Part shown: piece by piece, positions 1-8,009 of the stretch | Layout: each line of letters begins with the position of its first letter | Position numbering within the stretch: position 1 is the stretch's first letter | Source: Nostoc sp. S4 | GTDB taxonomy: Bacteria; Cyanobacteriota; Cyanobacteriia; Cyanobacteriales; Nostocaceae | Direction: 5' to 3' | Assembly: GCA_029379225.1 (NCBI GenBank) | Contig: JAQYWR010000037.1 | Span: forward strand, 19,502 to 83,501 | DNA: 64,000 nucleotides | Program-made: the position numbers and the translations under genes | The notes under the pieces: generated by a model | What the model was told of the DNA's origin: nothing | The model's database searches: none | What the model saw: only the letters and a program-made list of their open reading frames with translations

Positions 1-1365
1 TTTCCCACGATAAGATTTAATCACCTCACCACTACCTGGAGTTGTTTGAGTAATCACTATTTCTCTATCATCGACCTCAATTATAAAATTACCACAGGGG
101 TCGTCATAGCTACGCTGGTTAAATATTGCAGCATATTGATTAGCAATTAGCCTATCTGCATTTTCCCAGGTATCGTCATATATATGAGCAGACTGACTGA
201 TAGTTATTAATGGTCCCATTTTCAATTCATACTCAGAATGAGACGCAATTTCATCTCTTATATGTCGTTGTAAAGCCCTCAATCCCATAGCATTTGCAGG
301 CCATGCAGCAAACATATCATTACTTCTAAAAGTAGCGGTTAGTGATAATTCATTGTCAACAACTCTCAGCCAAATATGATTAAGACAAGGGCTACCGCCT
401 TTTTCATGGTCTTTTACATCCCATAAACTCATAACTGCACTAGCAGCATCTATTTCTCCAATTAACTTCTGAATTACTTGGTCAATTTGATCGCGCTTAA
501 ACCAAGAACGTAGACGTTGGCCGTATGTATATTTCAAGCCTTCCCGATATGGCGCATCATCTAAAATCTGATTCTTATATTCTTCAATAAAAAGGCAGTC
601 AATTGGTAAATAATTTGGCTCTGGGAAGTAAAAATTGGATGGCTCCTCAGTAACAATTGCCACCAAATCAATTAACTCTTGCCATTGCCCATCATAGCCA
701 GTTGGACGAATTGTTCCTGTTGTCTTAATACGATGAATGATTTTTACCCAAGTTTCAGCTATGGTTTTGCCTTCAATTCTATGCCCGTATCTTGGCCCAG
801 GTAAGACAGTTGGTTCAATACTCGGCATGGGAAAATCTAAGGGTTTTCCCCATGCGGCTAGTACTTCCTGTTGAGCATATGACTTTACTAGACTAACAGC
901 GTCATTAATGGATTTGGCTTCTTGGCACTTTACTGATTGTCGCAGGTGTTGTAGCGCACTGGCTTGAACGTCTAGATCAATATATCCAGTATATCCTGAA
1001 GTAGCCGCATTAATTACCCAGCAACGCAACCCAGTATCACACACACCTTCTTCAAAGCCATTGCGGAAAAAGTCTAGCAAGCATTCTCCAGCACCTGCAT
1101 TCCTGTCTTCCTTGGTGGCGTTTAGAACCACTAAATATCGAACATGGGGATTATACAGCAAATTGCGAATTAGTAAGTTTATCCCACGGGTCGGCGAGTA
1201 TAACTGCCCAATTACAGCATACTCTTGCGGTTGCAAGTGTTTAGCGATCGCCTGCTTTACTGTCCATCCTGTAATCACTGCCGTCTGACCTAGACCATAA
1301 ATAAGCTGGTTGGGCTTGTGCAGTGCTTTGTACTCAAATTGGGTTGCCTTACCCGTTGCTGTCAT
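1..1365 (-). CDS. Thymidylate synthase-like protein, 3' end outside window
   Basis: The frame is open from an ATG at 1365 to the left edge (455 codons, no stop), so the C-terminus is missing. Residues from about 320 carry thymidylate synthase-family signatures: GSPCLNHIWLRV, with the candidate nucleophile Cys327, followed by RSNDMFAAWPANAMGL, which matches the RS-x-D phosphate/nucleotide-binding segment. The first ~190 residues (LIYGLGQTAVITGWTV, then LLYNPHVRYLVVLNATKED) resemble the extra domain (DUF4346/MtrA-like) that accompanies ThyA-type proteins in archaea and cyanobacteria. Known family members methylate dUMP or hydroxymethylate dCMP. Which reaction applies here cannot be told from the visible part. 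The gene is divergent from the Hli gene. The fold assignment is fairly sure, the exact substrate is not. Confidence 0.75.
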   Translation of the reverse strand, partial: MTATGKATQFEYKALHKPNQLIYGLGQTAVITGWTVKQAIAKHLQPQEYAVIGQLYSPTRGINLLIRNLLYNPHVRYLVVLNATKEDRNAGAGECLLDFFRNGFEEGVCDTGLRCWVINAATSGYTGYIDLDVQASALQHLRQSVKCQEAKSINDAVSLVKSYAQQEVLAAWGKPLDFPMPSIEPTVLPGPRYGHRIEGKTIAETWVKIIHRIKTTGTIRPTGYDGQWQELIDLVAIVTEEPSNFYFPEPNYLPIDCLFIEEYKNQILDDAPYREGLKYTYGQRLRSWFKRDQIDQVIQKLIGEIDAASAVMSLWDVKDHEKGGSPCLNHIWLRVVDNELSLTATFRSNDMFAAWPANAMGLRALQRHIRDEIASHSEYELKMGPLITISQSAHIYDDTWENADRLIANQYAAIFNQRSYDDPCGNFIIEVDDREIVITQTTPGSGEVIKSYRGK

Positions 1366-1502
1366 GATTGGCTAGAATAAAAAATTTAACAATCTTCTAT
1401 TCTATCACTAAACCTAAATTGGTACTACTTTCTGACAAGGTACGCTTTGGAAGTCTAATTAACTATAACCGATATATATTCTTTACAAAAATTAATAAAG
1501 TT

Positions 1503-1520
1503 GTTACACTTATTTACATA
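1503..1520 (+). promoter_or_regulatory. HLR1-like direct repeat (possible RpaB site) before hli gene
   Basis: Two TTACA cores lie exactly 10 bp apart (1504-1508 and 1514-1518), each preceded by G or T, and a third TTTACA stands at 1482-1487. This agrees with the HLR1 element, a TTACA direct repeat at one helical turn that the response regulator RpaB binds upstream of high-light genes in cyanobacteria. It lies 23-40 bp upstream of the hli start codon. One of the W positions after the first core is C, so the match is not perfect. Confidence 0.4.
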
Positions 1521-1542
1521 ACAAAGAGATGGAGAAAATTTT

Positions 1543-1785
1543 ATGCGTACAACCACTGCTATAGTTGACGACCAGGGCAAACTGAACAATTTTGCGATCG
1601 AGCCAAGAATTTATATAGATGAGCAAGGCGATGTCTGGCGACAAGCCGCTACGCGTCTACGCACAGGCTTCACTCCTTTTGCAGAACTACTCAACGGTCG
1701 TTTAGCAATGATTGGTTTTGTCTCTGTAATCGCATTAGAGGTATTGACAGGACATGGCGTCGTTGGTCTTTTGACAAGCTTGTAA
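1543..1785 (+). CDS. High-light-inducible (Hli/SCP) single-helix protein
   Basis: This 80-residue protein has one membrane helix with the chlorophyll-a/b-binding motif ELLNGRLAMIGF at about residues 48-59, followed by a hydrophobic stretch. Hli proteins bind chlorophyll and carotenoid in the thylakoid membrane and protect photosystem assembly intermediates under high light. The hydrophilic N-terminus of ~45 residues is longer than in the shortest family members. GGAG at 1531-1534 is placed 8 nt before the ATG. An HLR1-like repeat lies just upstream and a perfect palindrome follows, so it is probably a single-gene transcript. Confidence 0.9.
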   Translation: MRTTTAIVDDQGKLNNFAIEPRIYIDEQGDVWRQAATRLRTGFTPFAELLNGRLAMIGFVSVIALEVLTGHGVVGLLTSL

Positions 1786-1815
1786 AAACTGATTTTTATA
1801 ACGTAAATTCTCAAC

Positions 1816-1853
1816 AAATTTCAGAGACGGGATATATCCCGTCTCTGAAATTT
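1816..1853. terminator. Perfect 38-nt palindrome, probable terminator of hli
   Basis: 16-nt arms (1816-1831 and 1838-1853) pair perfectly around ATATAT. The arms contain GAGACGGG/CCCGTCTC and end in AAATTT, so the hairpin could act in either direction. It starts 30 nt after the hli stop. Palindromes of this type also recur as interspersed elements in Nostoc-like genomes. Confidence 0.65.
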
Positions 1854-1928
1854 ATGTAAAACTTAGTGCTAGAGTGAAAATATACTGATAGTGAAAGCCC
1901 TTATCAGCGTAAAAGTATCGGGTGAACT

Positions 1929-2510
1929 ATGGCTTTAACAGCTTCAACAATGTTGCCACTAGGCACAAAAGCACCAGATTTTGACCTACCGGAAGTGGTA
2001 TCTGGAAAGGCAACTTCACTTTCCACCTTTGCCGATAAAAAAGCACTATTGGTAATGTTTATTTGTCGGCATTGCCCATTTGTCAAGCATGTGCAACAAG
2101 AATTAGCGCAGTTAGGGAGAGATTATTTTACAGGGGATTTAGCGATCGTTGCCATTAGTGCTAACGATGCAAAGAATTACCCAGATGATGCGCCAGACTC
2201 ATTAAAAGCATTTGTGACAGAACAAGGGTTTACTTTTACCTTCTGCTATGACGAGAGCCAGGAAACGGCAAAAGCTTACACAGCAGCTTGCACGCCAGAT
2301 TTTTTTGTATTTGACGAACAACGCAAACTTGTTTATCGAGGGCAATTAGATGATAGTCGTCCTAGTAATGGTAAACCTGTAACGGGTGCAGATTTACGCG
2401 CAGCTATTGAAGCAGTACTGATGGGTAAACCTGTTACAAGCGAGCAAAAGCCAAGTGTTGGTTGCAATATTAAATGGAAATCTGGAAACCAACCTAGTTA
2501 TTTTGGTTGA
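1929..2510 (+). CDS. Thioredoxin-like / AhpC-TSA family protein
   Basis: This 193-residue protein has the thioredoxin fold order of the AhpC/TSA family: GTKAPDFDLP at residues ~11-20, a strand LLVMFICRHC, and the redox motif CRHC (C-x-x-C) in place of a peroxiredoxin Thr-x-x-Cys. The later TPDFFVFD segment supplies the conserved cis-proline region and is followed by YRGQLDDSRP. No signal peptide or membrane helix is seen, so it should act in the cytosol as a thiol-disulfide oxidoreductase or peroxide-related protein. It stands alone. Family assignment is firm, but the substrate is unknown. Confidence 0.85.
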   Translation: MALTASTMLPLGTKAPDFDLPEVVSGKATSLSTFADKKALLVMFICRHCPFVKHVQQELAQLGRDYFTGDLAIVAISANDAKNYPDDAPDSLKAFVTEQGFTFTFCYDESQETAKAYTAACTPDFFVFDEQRKLVYRGQLDDSRPSNGKPVTGADLRAAIEAVLMGKPVTSEQKPSVGCNIKWKSGNQPSYFG

Positions 2511-2590
2511 AAAGCATAAGTTATGGGGAGTGCTAAGTAGCTAACTGCTGAGTTGGGAGTTAGGAGTTATTCTCCCCCACTCCCTACATA

Positions 2591-3103
2591 TCAGTGCTTA
2601 ATTTCCAAATTCAGAATGTAACGTCCTAGTTGGATTTTTTCTGCCCACAATTCATATTCCAATCGTAAATGCTCTGGTAAGGGATGTCCATTGAGAGCTA
2701 AGCTACTAGTAAAATTTCGTAAACGAATCGGATCGTTAGATTGGAATGACTCAGTTGGCAACCAATAACGACTAATACCATAAACACCCTGTTCCCAGAA
2801 GTGACGGTAACTCACTTGAGCGCTACCTTGCATAGTCATAATTACCCGATATGGAGAAATCTCTAACCACAAAATTCTGGGACTACTAGGAACGTAAGCT
2901 TTTCTTTGGCTTTGCGAAGAAGTATCCTCAGGACTAAGGACACTCTCGACTTCACAAGTAATTAAGGGCGGTGCAGTCAACAGTAAATGAAATCGGTCAG
3001 TGTCTTTTTGATATAATGTCCCGGCAGTTTCAACAACAGACCAGATTGGTAGGTCAGTAGAAATAATTGATAAGCACACGGGCTTGCGATGATGGGTCAG
3101 CAT
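2591..3103 (-). CDS. Conserved cyanobacterial hypothetical protein
   Basis: A 170-residue soluble protein that I do not recognise. It has no signal peptide, membrane helix or cysteine motif. It is rich in aromatic residues in its middle (SYRHFWEQGVYGISRYWLP) and ends in an acidic/amphipathic segment. Base composition and codon use look like its neighbours. The ATG at 3103 is the first in frame and lacks a clear Shine-Dalgarno. It is convergent with the thioredoxin-like gene, with a short G/T-rich repeat tract (2536-2580) between them. Confidence 0.6.
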   Translation of the reverse strand: MLTHHRKPVCLSIISTDLPIWSVVETAGTLYQKDTDRFHLLLTAPPLITCEVESVLSPEDTSSQSQRKAYVPSSPRILWLEISPYRVIMTMQGSAQVSYRHFWEQGVYGISRYWLPTESFQSNDPIRLRNFTSSLALNGHPLPEHLRLEYELWAEKIQLGRYILNLEIKH

Positions 3104-3824
3104 GGGAGCGATAAGGGCTAAAAGCTATTGAACAAAATTAAATGAACACTAGGAGTCTAATGGTCAGGGTAAGAAACTAAATAAGTAAAACAGGCTTAAT
3201 ATTAACTGAATTTGCTGGTTGGCTAAGCTACATAAATTGGGATAGAAACAGGTAGGACGTTAGCTGAGACAGCAAAACAGCAGTTTTTCTAGAGAGCTAA
3301 TTTCTAATTAATGCTTGTAAATATTCTAAAGCTATAGACCCAAAACAGTGGGAGTCTTTAGTAGATGCTAAAAAACCTTCTTGGGAGGACTTACCGTAAA
3401 TTTGAGTAAGTTTCATACAAGAAAAAGCTTAGGATACTAAGTAAAGAAGTTACCAGCAGTGACAAATCAACTTGCCGATCGACTTCTGGTGTATTCAAAA
3501 GTCAGTGTATCCTACTGTTGGCTTCTGTTATAACCGTAGAAATTCCAGAAGACTGTTTACTGTTGACCGTTGAGTGTCAACAGTGAAATATTTTTTATTT
3601 ATTAGTTTCTTGACGCTAAATCCTTCAGGGTTGAATAGCCAAAATACTCCAAGGGTAATGCTGATATTGTCATTAACCCTGTAGTTAAAAGTTTTTAAAT
3701 GATAAGGAGTCATGTCTACAGGACGAACACCAATTGCTCCTGTAGACTGGCGTAAAGCGGCTTTTATAAGAGCAAAATAATATTAATTTATAGAGCAGGA
3801 GTCGCAAATCAGAATAGCTTTAGA
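3104..3824. other. Intergenic region with gene remnants
   Basis: No intact gene is seen. It holds a porin C-terminal fragment (3618-3713, listed separately) and an inverted repeat, GTCTACAGG/CCTGTAGAC, around 3713-3748. A GTTGAC-type repeat tract lies at 3550-3580. On the plus strand about 30 codons are open from 3307 to 3395 (peptide DPKQWESLVDAKKPSWEDLP), which looks coding but has no usable start and no family I recognise. Confidence 0.5.
3618..3713 (-). pseudogene. Remnant of an OprB/iron-uptake porin C-terminus
   Basis: The minus-strand peptide NYRVNDNISITLGVFWLFNPE closely matches the penultimate barrel strand of the intact SLH-OprB porin at 25169-26887 (YRFQINDNISITPGIIQIFE). No SLH domain, coiled coil or earlier barrel strands are found upstream, and the final porin strand is replaced by unrelated sequence. 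It is a degraded fragment, not a functional gene. Confidence 0.6.
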
Positions 3825-4115
3825 CTATTGAGGATTGAGGATTTTTGGTACTTTGAAAAATTCACCCTCTTGTTCCGGGGCACCATTGAGAATGCTTTCG
3901 CGGTCAGCATAAGGTTGCAACTCATCTTGGCGTGTGACATTACTAACATCTATTGCCCGTGTTGTTGGGGGCACATCATTAACATCAAGTTCGTTGAGTT
4001 GTTGAATATAGTCGAGAATACTTCCCAATTGAGTAGTAAATTGTTCTTCTTCTTGTTGGGTTAACTCTAGGCGAGCAAGATTAGCTACTTTATGGACTTG
4101 TTCTTGGTCAATCAT
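3825..4115 (-). CDS. gatC: Asp/Glu-tRNA amidotransferase subunit C
   Basis: At 96 residues this is the usual length for GatC, with the hallmark start MIDQEQVHKVANLARLEL and the DVPPTT linker and DELQPYADRESILNGAPEQE tail. GatC wraps around GatA and GatB and stabilises the amidotransferase that converts Glu-tRNA(Gln), and in many bacteria Asp-tRNA(Asn), to the correctly charged tRNA. It acts in the cytosol. GatA and GatB are not in this window. It is codirectional with ycf3 upstream, separated by a heptamer repeat tract. Confidence 0.95.
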   Translation of the reverse strand: MIDQEQVHKVANLARLELTQQEEEQFTTQLGSILDYIQQLNELDVNDVPPTTRAIDVSNVTRQDELQPYADRESILNGAPEQEGEFFKVPKILNPQ

Positions 4116-4136
4116 AAGTTGTTATTGGGCATGGGG

Positions 4137-4219
4137 CATTGATTATTTGTCATTTGTGCTTTGTCATTAGTCATTTGTCCTTTGCAAATCATCAATCACC
4201 AATGACTAATGACTAATAA
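4137..4219. repeat. Heptamer-type short tandem repeats (STRR)
   Basis: Between gatC and ycf3 there are degenerate 7-nt units of the TCATTTG / TCATTAG / TGACTAA type, for example ATGACTAATGACTAATAAC at 4201-4219. Such short tandemly repeated repetitive sequences are typical of heterocystous cyanobacteria and recur here at 17273, 22838, 27071 and 30266. Confidence 0.7.
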
Positions 4220-4741
4220 CTAGAAGAAGACGTCAATTTGCGATCGCCCTGTAGTTTTCAACCAGTTTTGAGCTTCAATATAGTTATTGGGAGCCATGCG
4301 AATAGCTCGAATCCAATAGTCTGCGGCTTGGTCAAACAGTGCTTCGCCAGCGTCGTTATCTCCAGCTTCTTTTGCTTTTTCGCCTTGGTAGTGATAAATC
4401 ACGGCAATGTTGTTCAAGGCTTGGGGTAAGCGTGGGTTTAACTCAATTGCTTGGTGATACAATTCTAAAGCTTTCTCATGGTCGCCGTTGCTGGCGTAAA
4501 TTAGCCCCATATTGTAGAGAATATAACCGCGATCGTTGGGGTCTTCCTCTAGTGTTAAAGCTTCTTCATAGTATTCCAATGCTTCAGCATATTCTCCTTC
4601 TGCTTGCGCCGACATGCCATCTCGATAATACACAAAGGCTTCTTTAGCTTTTTTGTTGGCTGGCAGGATCTTGAGAATGATATCTGCCATCACTGTAAAG
4701 GATTTGTCAATAAAATTATCGTTTTTTTGCGTTCTTGGCAT
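4220..4741 (-). CDS. ycf3: Photosystem I assembly protein Ycf3
   Basis: From the ATG at 4741 the protein is 173 residues and starts MPRTQKNDNFIDKSFTVMAD, the typical Ycf3 N-terminus. The longer frame to 4810 uses an upstream start and adds 23 non-conserved residues, so 4741 is preferred. Three TPR motifs follow (YYRDGMSAQAEGEYAEALEY; YNMGLIYASNGDHEKALELY; a third after NNIAVIYHYQGEKA). Ycf3 is a thylakoid-associated chaperone that binds PsaA/PsaB during photosystem I assembly. The protein ends in QIDVFF. SRAP lies just upstream on the same strand. Confidence 0.96.
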   Translation of the reverse strand: MPRTQKNDNFIDKSFTVMADIILKILPANKKAKEAFVYYRDGMSAQAEGEYAEALEYYEEALTLEEDPNDRGYILYNMGLIYASNGDHEKALELYHQAIELNPRLPQALNNIAVIYHYQGEKAKEAGDNDAGEALFDQAADYWIRAIRMAPNNYIEAQNWLKTTGRSQIDVFF

Positions 4742-4813
4742 AGTTGTCTCGGAGGACTGGGTATTAGGAAAATTCTTCTCTAGTCCATAGTATACAGTCC
4801 TAACCCCCAATCC

Positions 4814-5491
4814 CTAATCCTCACTAATCGACCTGATGCATTCTGGACTATTATGCCGAGAGTTGTTGACTAAGGTACTAACTGGATAGGCTGTCATAGC
4901 TGGGGCCGGATAAGGACGCAATAACTGTTGTAAGGTTTGGGGCGTTTGCTGTTGGGAATCTAGCCATAACTCGTAATCTTGCGGCTCTAAAATTACTGGC
5001 ATCCGTTCGTGGATAGGTTGGAGTAATTCGTTGGCTGCTGTTGTCAAAATTGTACAAGAAATTATTTCTTCCTTGGCAGGCGAGTGCCATCTCTCCCACA
5101 AACCTGCAAAACCAAACGGTTGACCATCTTGGAGACGAAAATAAAATGGCTGCTTTTTGCCTTGTTGACGTTGCCATTCATAAAAGCCATCAGCTACAAC
5201 TATACAGCGTCGATGCTTAAAAGCTGACCGAAAAGCAGGTTTTTCGGCAACAGTTTCCGCTCTGGCATTGATCAATTTTGCCCCTATTCCTGGATCTTTT
5301 GCCCATGAAGGAATTAACCCCCAATGCAACTGCTGAAATTCACGCTTTTTGCTTTCTGGATTTTGTAACACTGTTGCCACTATCTGCGTAGGTGCAATGT
5401 TATACCCGGTTGGTACATCAGGAAATTGTTGAACATCAAAAACTTTAGCTAAAGCTTCTGCTGATTGGTTTAGAGTAAATCTTCCACACAT
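4814..5491 (-). CDS. SOS response-associated peptidase (SRAP/YedK/HMCES family)
   Basis: Start at 5491 gives MCGRFTLNQS. After removal of Met, Cys2 is the catalytic and DNA-crosslinking residue of the SRAP family, so this start is preferred over the upstream in-frame codon at 5530. Other conserved parts are the NIAPTQ segment, WGLIPSWAKD, INARAETVAEKPAFR, FYEWQ and the HERMPVIL histidine motif. The ending PECIRSI matches the family. SRAP proteins form a thiazolidine link with abasic sites in single-stranded DNA and shield them. Length (225 residues) is normal. It acts on chromosomal DNA. Confidence 0.93.
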   Translation of the reverse strand: MCGRFTLNQSAEALAKVFDVQQFPDVPTGYNIAPTQIVATVLQNPESKKREFQQLHWGLIPSWAKDPGIGAKLINARAETVAEKPAFRSAFKHRRCIVVADGFYEWQRQQGKKQPFYFRLQDGQPFGFAGLWERWHSPAKEEIISCTILTTAANELLQPIHERMPVILEPQDYELWLDSQQQTPQTLQQLLRPYPAPAMTAYPVSTLVNNSRHNSPECIRSISED

Positions 5492-5687
5492 ACTTTTATT
5501 CTCTAGGGTTAAATAAATTAAACATCTCATCCTCGAAATAAATAATACTTTTTTATTTTTAGAGATGATTTTATCTAGTACTAAGAAGTTAAATTTAAAA
5601 GAAATTATCCTGTTTGGTCAAAATATTTTGGTAAGATATTATATTTTGAACCCTTAGTTATCAACATATTCCTTACTGTATTTTAGC

Positions 5688-6320
5688 ATGGAAATACTGC
5701 GTTTGTACGATTTTTTACCTTCTGGTAATAGCTATAAGATACGTCTTTTATTGACACAACTAGGTATACCTTTTGAAAGGGTAGAGGTTAATATCTTGAA
5801 GGGCGAGACTCAAACACCAGAATTTTTAAGTAAAAATCCCAACGGCAAGATTCCTGTTTTAGAAATCGAGCCAGGAAAATATTTGGCAGAATCAAATGCT
5901 ATATTGGTTTATCTGAGTGAAGGTACAGAATTTTTACCCTACGATCGCTTTTTGCGATCGCAAGTGCTGCAATGGTTATTTTTTGAACAGTATAGCCATC
6001 AACCTTTTATTGGCACATCAAGATTTTGGATCTCTATTTTAGGTAAAGCTGAAGAATATAGTGATGCATTAAAGCAAAAACGCGAACCAGGTTATGCAGC
6101 ATTTAACTTGATGGAGAAACACTTAACCGCTCATACTTTTTTTGTAGGACAGCGTTACACGATCGCTGATATTGCCTTGTTTGCCTATACTCATGTAGCT
6201 GATGAAGGTGGATTTGATTTAACACAATTTCCTGCTATCCAAGCTTGGATAGAAAGAGTCAAAGCGCAGTCCAGGTATATTAGTATCAAGGATGTGCATA
6301 AAGATATACAATATTATTAG
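5688..6320 (+). CDS. Glutathione S-transferase family protein
   Basis: 210 residues in the two-domain GST layout. An N-terminal thioredoxin-like domain (LYDFLPSGNSYKIRLLL, then NPNGKIPVLEIE with the conserved cis-Pro, then ESNAILVYLSE) binds glutathione. It is followed by an all-helical domain with the N-capping motif FVGQRYTIADIALFAY. The Ser in SGNSYK is the likely catalytic hydroxyl. The protein is cytosolic. It stands alone on the plus strand. The particular GST class and substrate cannot be told. Confidence 0.9.
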   Translation: MEILRLYDFLPSGNSYKIRLLLTQLGIPFERVEVNILKGETQTPEFLSKNPNGKIPVLEIEPGKYLAESNAILVYLSEGTEFLPYDRFLRSQVLQWLFFEQYSHQPFIGTSRFWISILGKAEEYSDALKQKREPGYAAFNLMEKHLTAHTFFVGQRYTIADIALFAYTHVADEGGFDLTQFPAIQAWIERVKAQSRYISIKDVHKDIQYY

Positions 6321-6427
6321 AAATTCGTTTTGCTAGTCTGTGCCTCTCGATTCTTACTCGCACGTCATACAGAGCATTACATCAAGTATTACCAAGCAGC
6401 GAACCAGTAAAGATAAAATAATCAACA

Positions 6428-6655
6428 CTAAATAAGTGTGTCAATTTCAATCAGCTTTTGCCGAGAGCACAAACCAGACTTAATTGTGATATCAGATTTA
6501 GCTACACCAAATTTCTCTGCAAGAAGCTTAATTAACTCTTCATTAGCTTTCCCATTAACTGGGGGTGATTTTAAATATACAATCAGGCTACCATCAGGTT
6601 GTTCTGTAATTTTTTGCTGTTTGGAGTTAGGTTTAACCTTGACTTTTTTTTGCAT
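6428..6655 (-). CDS. DUF167/YggU family protein
   Basis: 75 residues from ATG 6655 (MQKKVKVKPNSKQ). The frame could begin at a TTG two codons earlier, but ATG is preferred. The family pattern is clear: KVKPNSKQQKI, then LIVYLKSPPVNGKANEELIKLLAEKFGVAKSDI, then IKSGLCSRQKLIEI. YggU-type proteins are small, cytosolic and of unknown biochemical role. It overlaps the 3' end of the upstream DUF2809 gene by 23 nt, so the two are translationally linked. Confidence 0.88.
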   Translation of the reverse strand: MQKKVKVKPNSKQQKITEQPDGSLIVYLKSPPVNGKANEELIKLLAEKFGVAKSDITIKSGLCSRQKLIEIDTLI

Positions 6656-7049
6656 AACCAATTTTTACTAATTGTTGCAGCCATAACCAACCTAAAACAA
6701 AACCTAATAAATAATGAGGAAAATCCCACCAAACAAAGGTAGTACCAAGTAATAATTTACCTATGAAGGTGGCGCGAATTGCGTCTAATAGTGGCGGATG
6801 CCAAAGTTGCAAGAATTCTATTATACAAGTGATCAGAAAAACCCATATTGGGATTTGGATTACTGCCACTCGACTTCTAAAAAACCAAAATGCGAACAGA
6901 CACCAAAATATTTCATAAAGTATATCTCCTCCATAGTCATTAAACCACTTATAGCCAGAGCCAGTGTAATACTTAAACAAAAAGCCCATCGGTACAACGA
7001 TGAGCATAGAAAGAATAATATATATTGTTTGGTTTCGGTTTCGGCGCAT
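6633..7049 (-). CDS. DUF2809 family small membrane protein
   Basis: 138 residues with four hydrophobic helices: IYIILSMLIVVPMGFLF, ILYEIFWCLFAFWFF, IWVFLITCIIEFLQLW and YLLGFVLGWLWLQQL. The conserved family core is FLQLWHPPLLDAIRAT, then a WWDFPHYLLG segment. Function of DUF2809 proteins is unknown. It is a predicted inner or thylakoid membrane protein. It is the first gene of a pair with the DUF167 gene. The N-terminus MRRNRNQ is basic, which favours a cytoplasmic N-terminus. Confidence 0.85.
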   Translation of the reverse strand: MRRNRNQTIYIILSMLIVVPMGFLFKYYTGSGYKWFNDYGGDILYEIFWCLFAFWFFRSRVAVIQIPIWVFLITCIIEFLQLWHPPLLDAIRATFIGKLLLGTTFVWWDFPHYLLGFVLGWLWLQQLVKIGYAKKSQG

Positions 7050-7095
7050 TTTTTCAACTTAATAAAATTACCTGATATTTGTGTTCTCTGCGTCT

Positions 7096-7218
7096 CTATA
7101 TCAGTACAAGTTGATCTTCAGCACTGAGCTGAGTAAACCTGGCTATTGTTGCAGGTACAACATCAGCAGCTAATGTATTGGGGAAGATACCACGAGCTGA
7201 ATCAATGGTAAATGGCAT
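7096..7218 (-). pseudogene. Truncated orange carotenoid protein (OCP/HCP) N-terminus
   Basis: From ATG 7218 there are 40 codons reading MPFTIDSARGIFPNT, then LAADVVPATIARFTQL and SAEDQLVLI, then TAG. This is the opening of the carotenoid-binding N-terminal domain of OCP and helical carotenoid proteins. Homology stops at the TAG, where family members continue with W-F-A-Y. The sequence after it is unrelated, so the rest has been lost by rearrangement rather than by a single nonsense change. Intact OCP binds a ketocarotenoid and quenches phycobilisomes. The translated fragment is too short to do this. Confidence 0.8.
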
Positions 7219-8009
7219 ATTACAGTTTTCTACCTTACTAAATTGGCAACTGAAAAAAGTTCAACTAAAAGTTTTTAGGGCAGGAACTACTACCTCACAT
7301 ATCAAAAAATATCACAAAACTTAATAAAAATACATAAAACTTTGTATTGCATCCATAAATGTAACTCTACTCATAGCTGCTAACGTGAGGTCTGAACTGC
7401 CATGAGACAGGAAGTACATTCATCAAAAGTGGCGCGAAACTCTACCCTGCTAGTGGTGTGGAGTTTTTATCTTTAAGGCTTATGCATCGTACATAAGTAA
7501 GTGCTACACGCAATTTGGGTCTTTCAGCGATGTTTAGTACCCAGCAATGTCTACGACGCGTTACGCCTACGCAAAGCAAGCCAATAAATCAGGATTATAC
7601 GAAGCGCCTGAAACGACTAAGTACAGTTATGCATATTATGGTTAATTTGTACAGTGTGTAAGTCTTACTAATAGCCCTTTCAAGGCGAGCACATGTACTC
7701 TCTAAGTTTTTACCGTATTTGAGACATTAACTAGAATTGAAGAAAAAATTTTGGATATAAATTAAGCGATCGCCTGCGCCAAAATCATAAAAATTTAGTG
7801 AAAAACATGATTTTTGCGATCGGACATCTGGTGAAAATGAATGTAGAGACGTAGCATTGCTACGTCTCTACAAAGGTTGCGGGTAAGGCAGAATAAATTT
7901 CTGAAGATGTCTATAGTACAAACATTCACATTGAAAGGTCTATGGAATGGATATCCCCGCCTGTCTGAGGTTCAAGTGGGTTTTCCATTGAGCGTAATTG
8001 CAAATTTGT
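7219..8009. other. Intergenic region, no intact gene
   Basis: I see no credible gene here. It contains a GTAGAC/GCGTTACGCC-type interspersed repeat near 7546-7576, an AAAATCAT/ATGATTTT inverted repeat between two HIP1-like sites at 7765-7822, and the palindrome at 7843-7871. A short frame at 7877-8095 is antisense to the next gene and does not look coding. Confidence 0.5.
7843..7871. repeat. 29-nt perfect palindrome (interspersed cyanobacterial type)
   Basis: Arms GTAGAGACGTAGCA (7843-7856) and TGCTACGTCTCTAC (7858-7871) pair perfectly around a single T. It lies 139 nt beyond the DUF2231 stop codon and may serve as its terminator. Elements with this core occur in many copies in Nostoc-like genomes as far as I recall. 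Confidence 0.65.

Noticed and set aside
4741..4810. Longer Ycf3 start at 4810
   Set aside because: The added 23 residues are not conserved, while MPRTQKND at 4741 is the family N-terminus.
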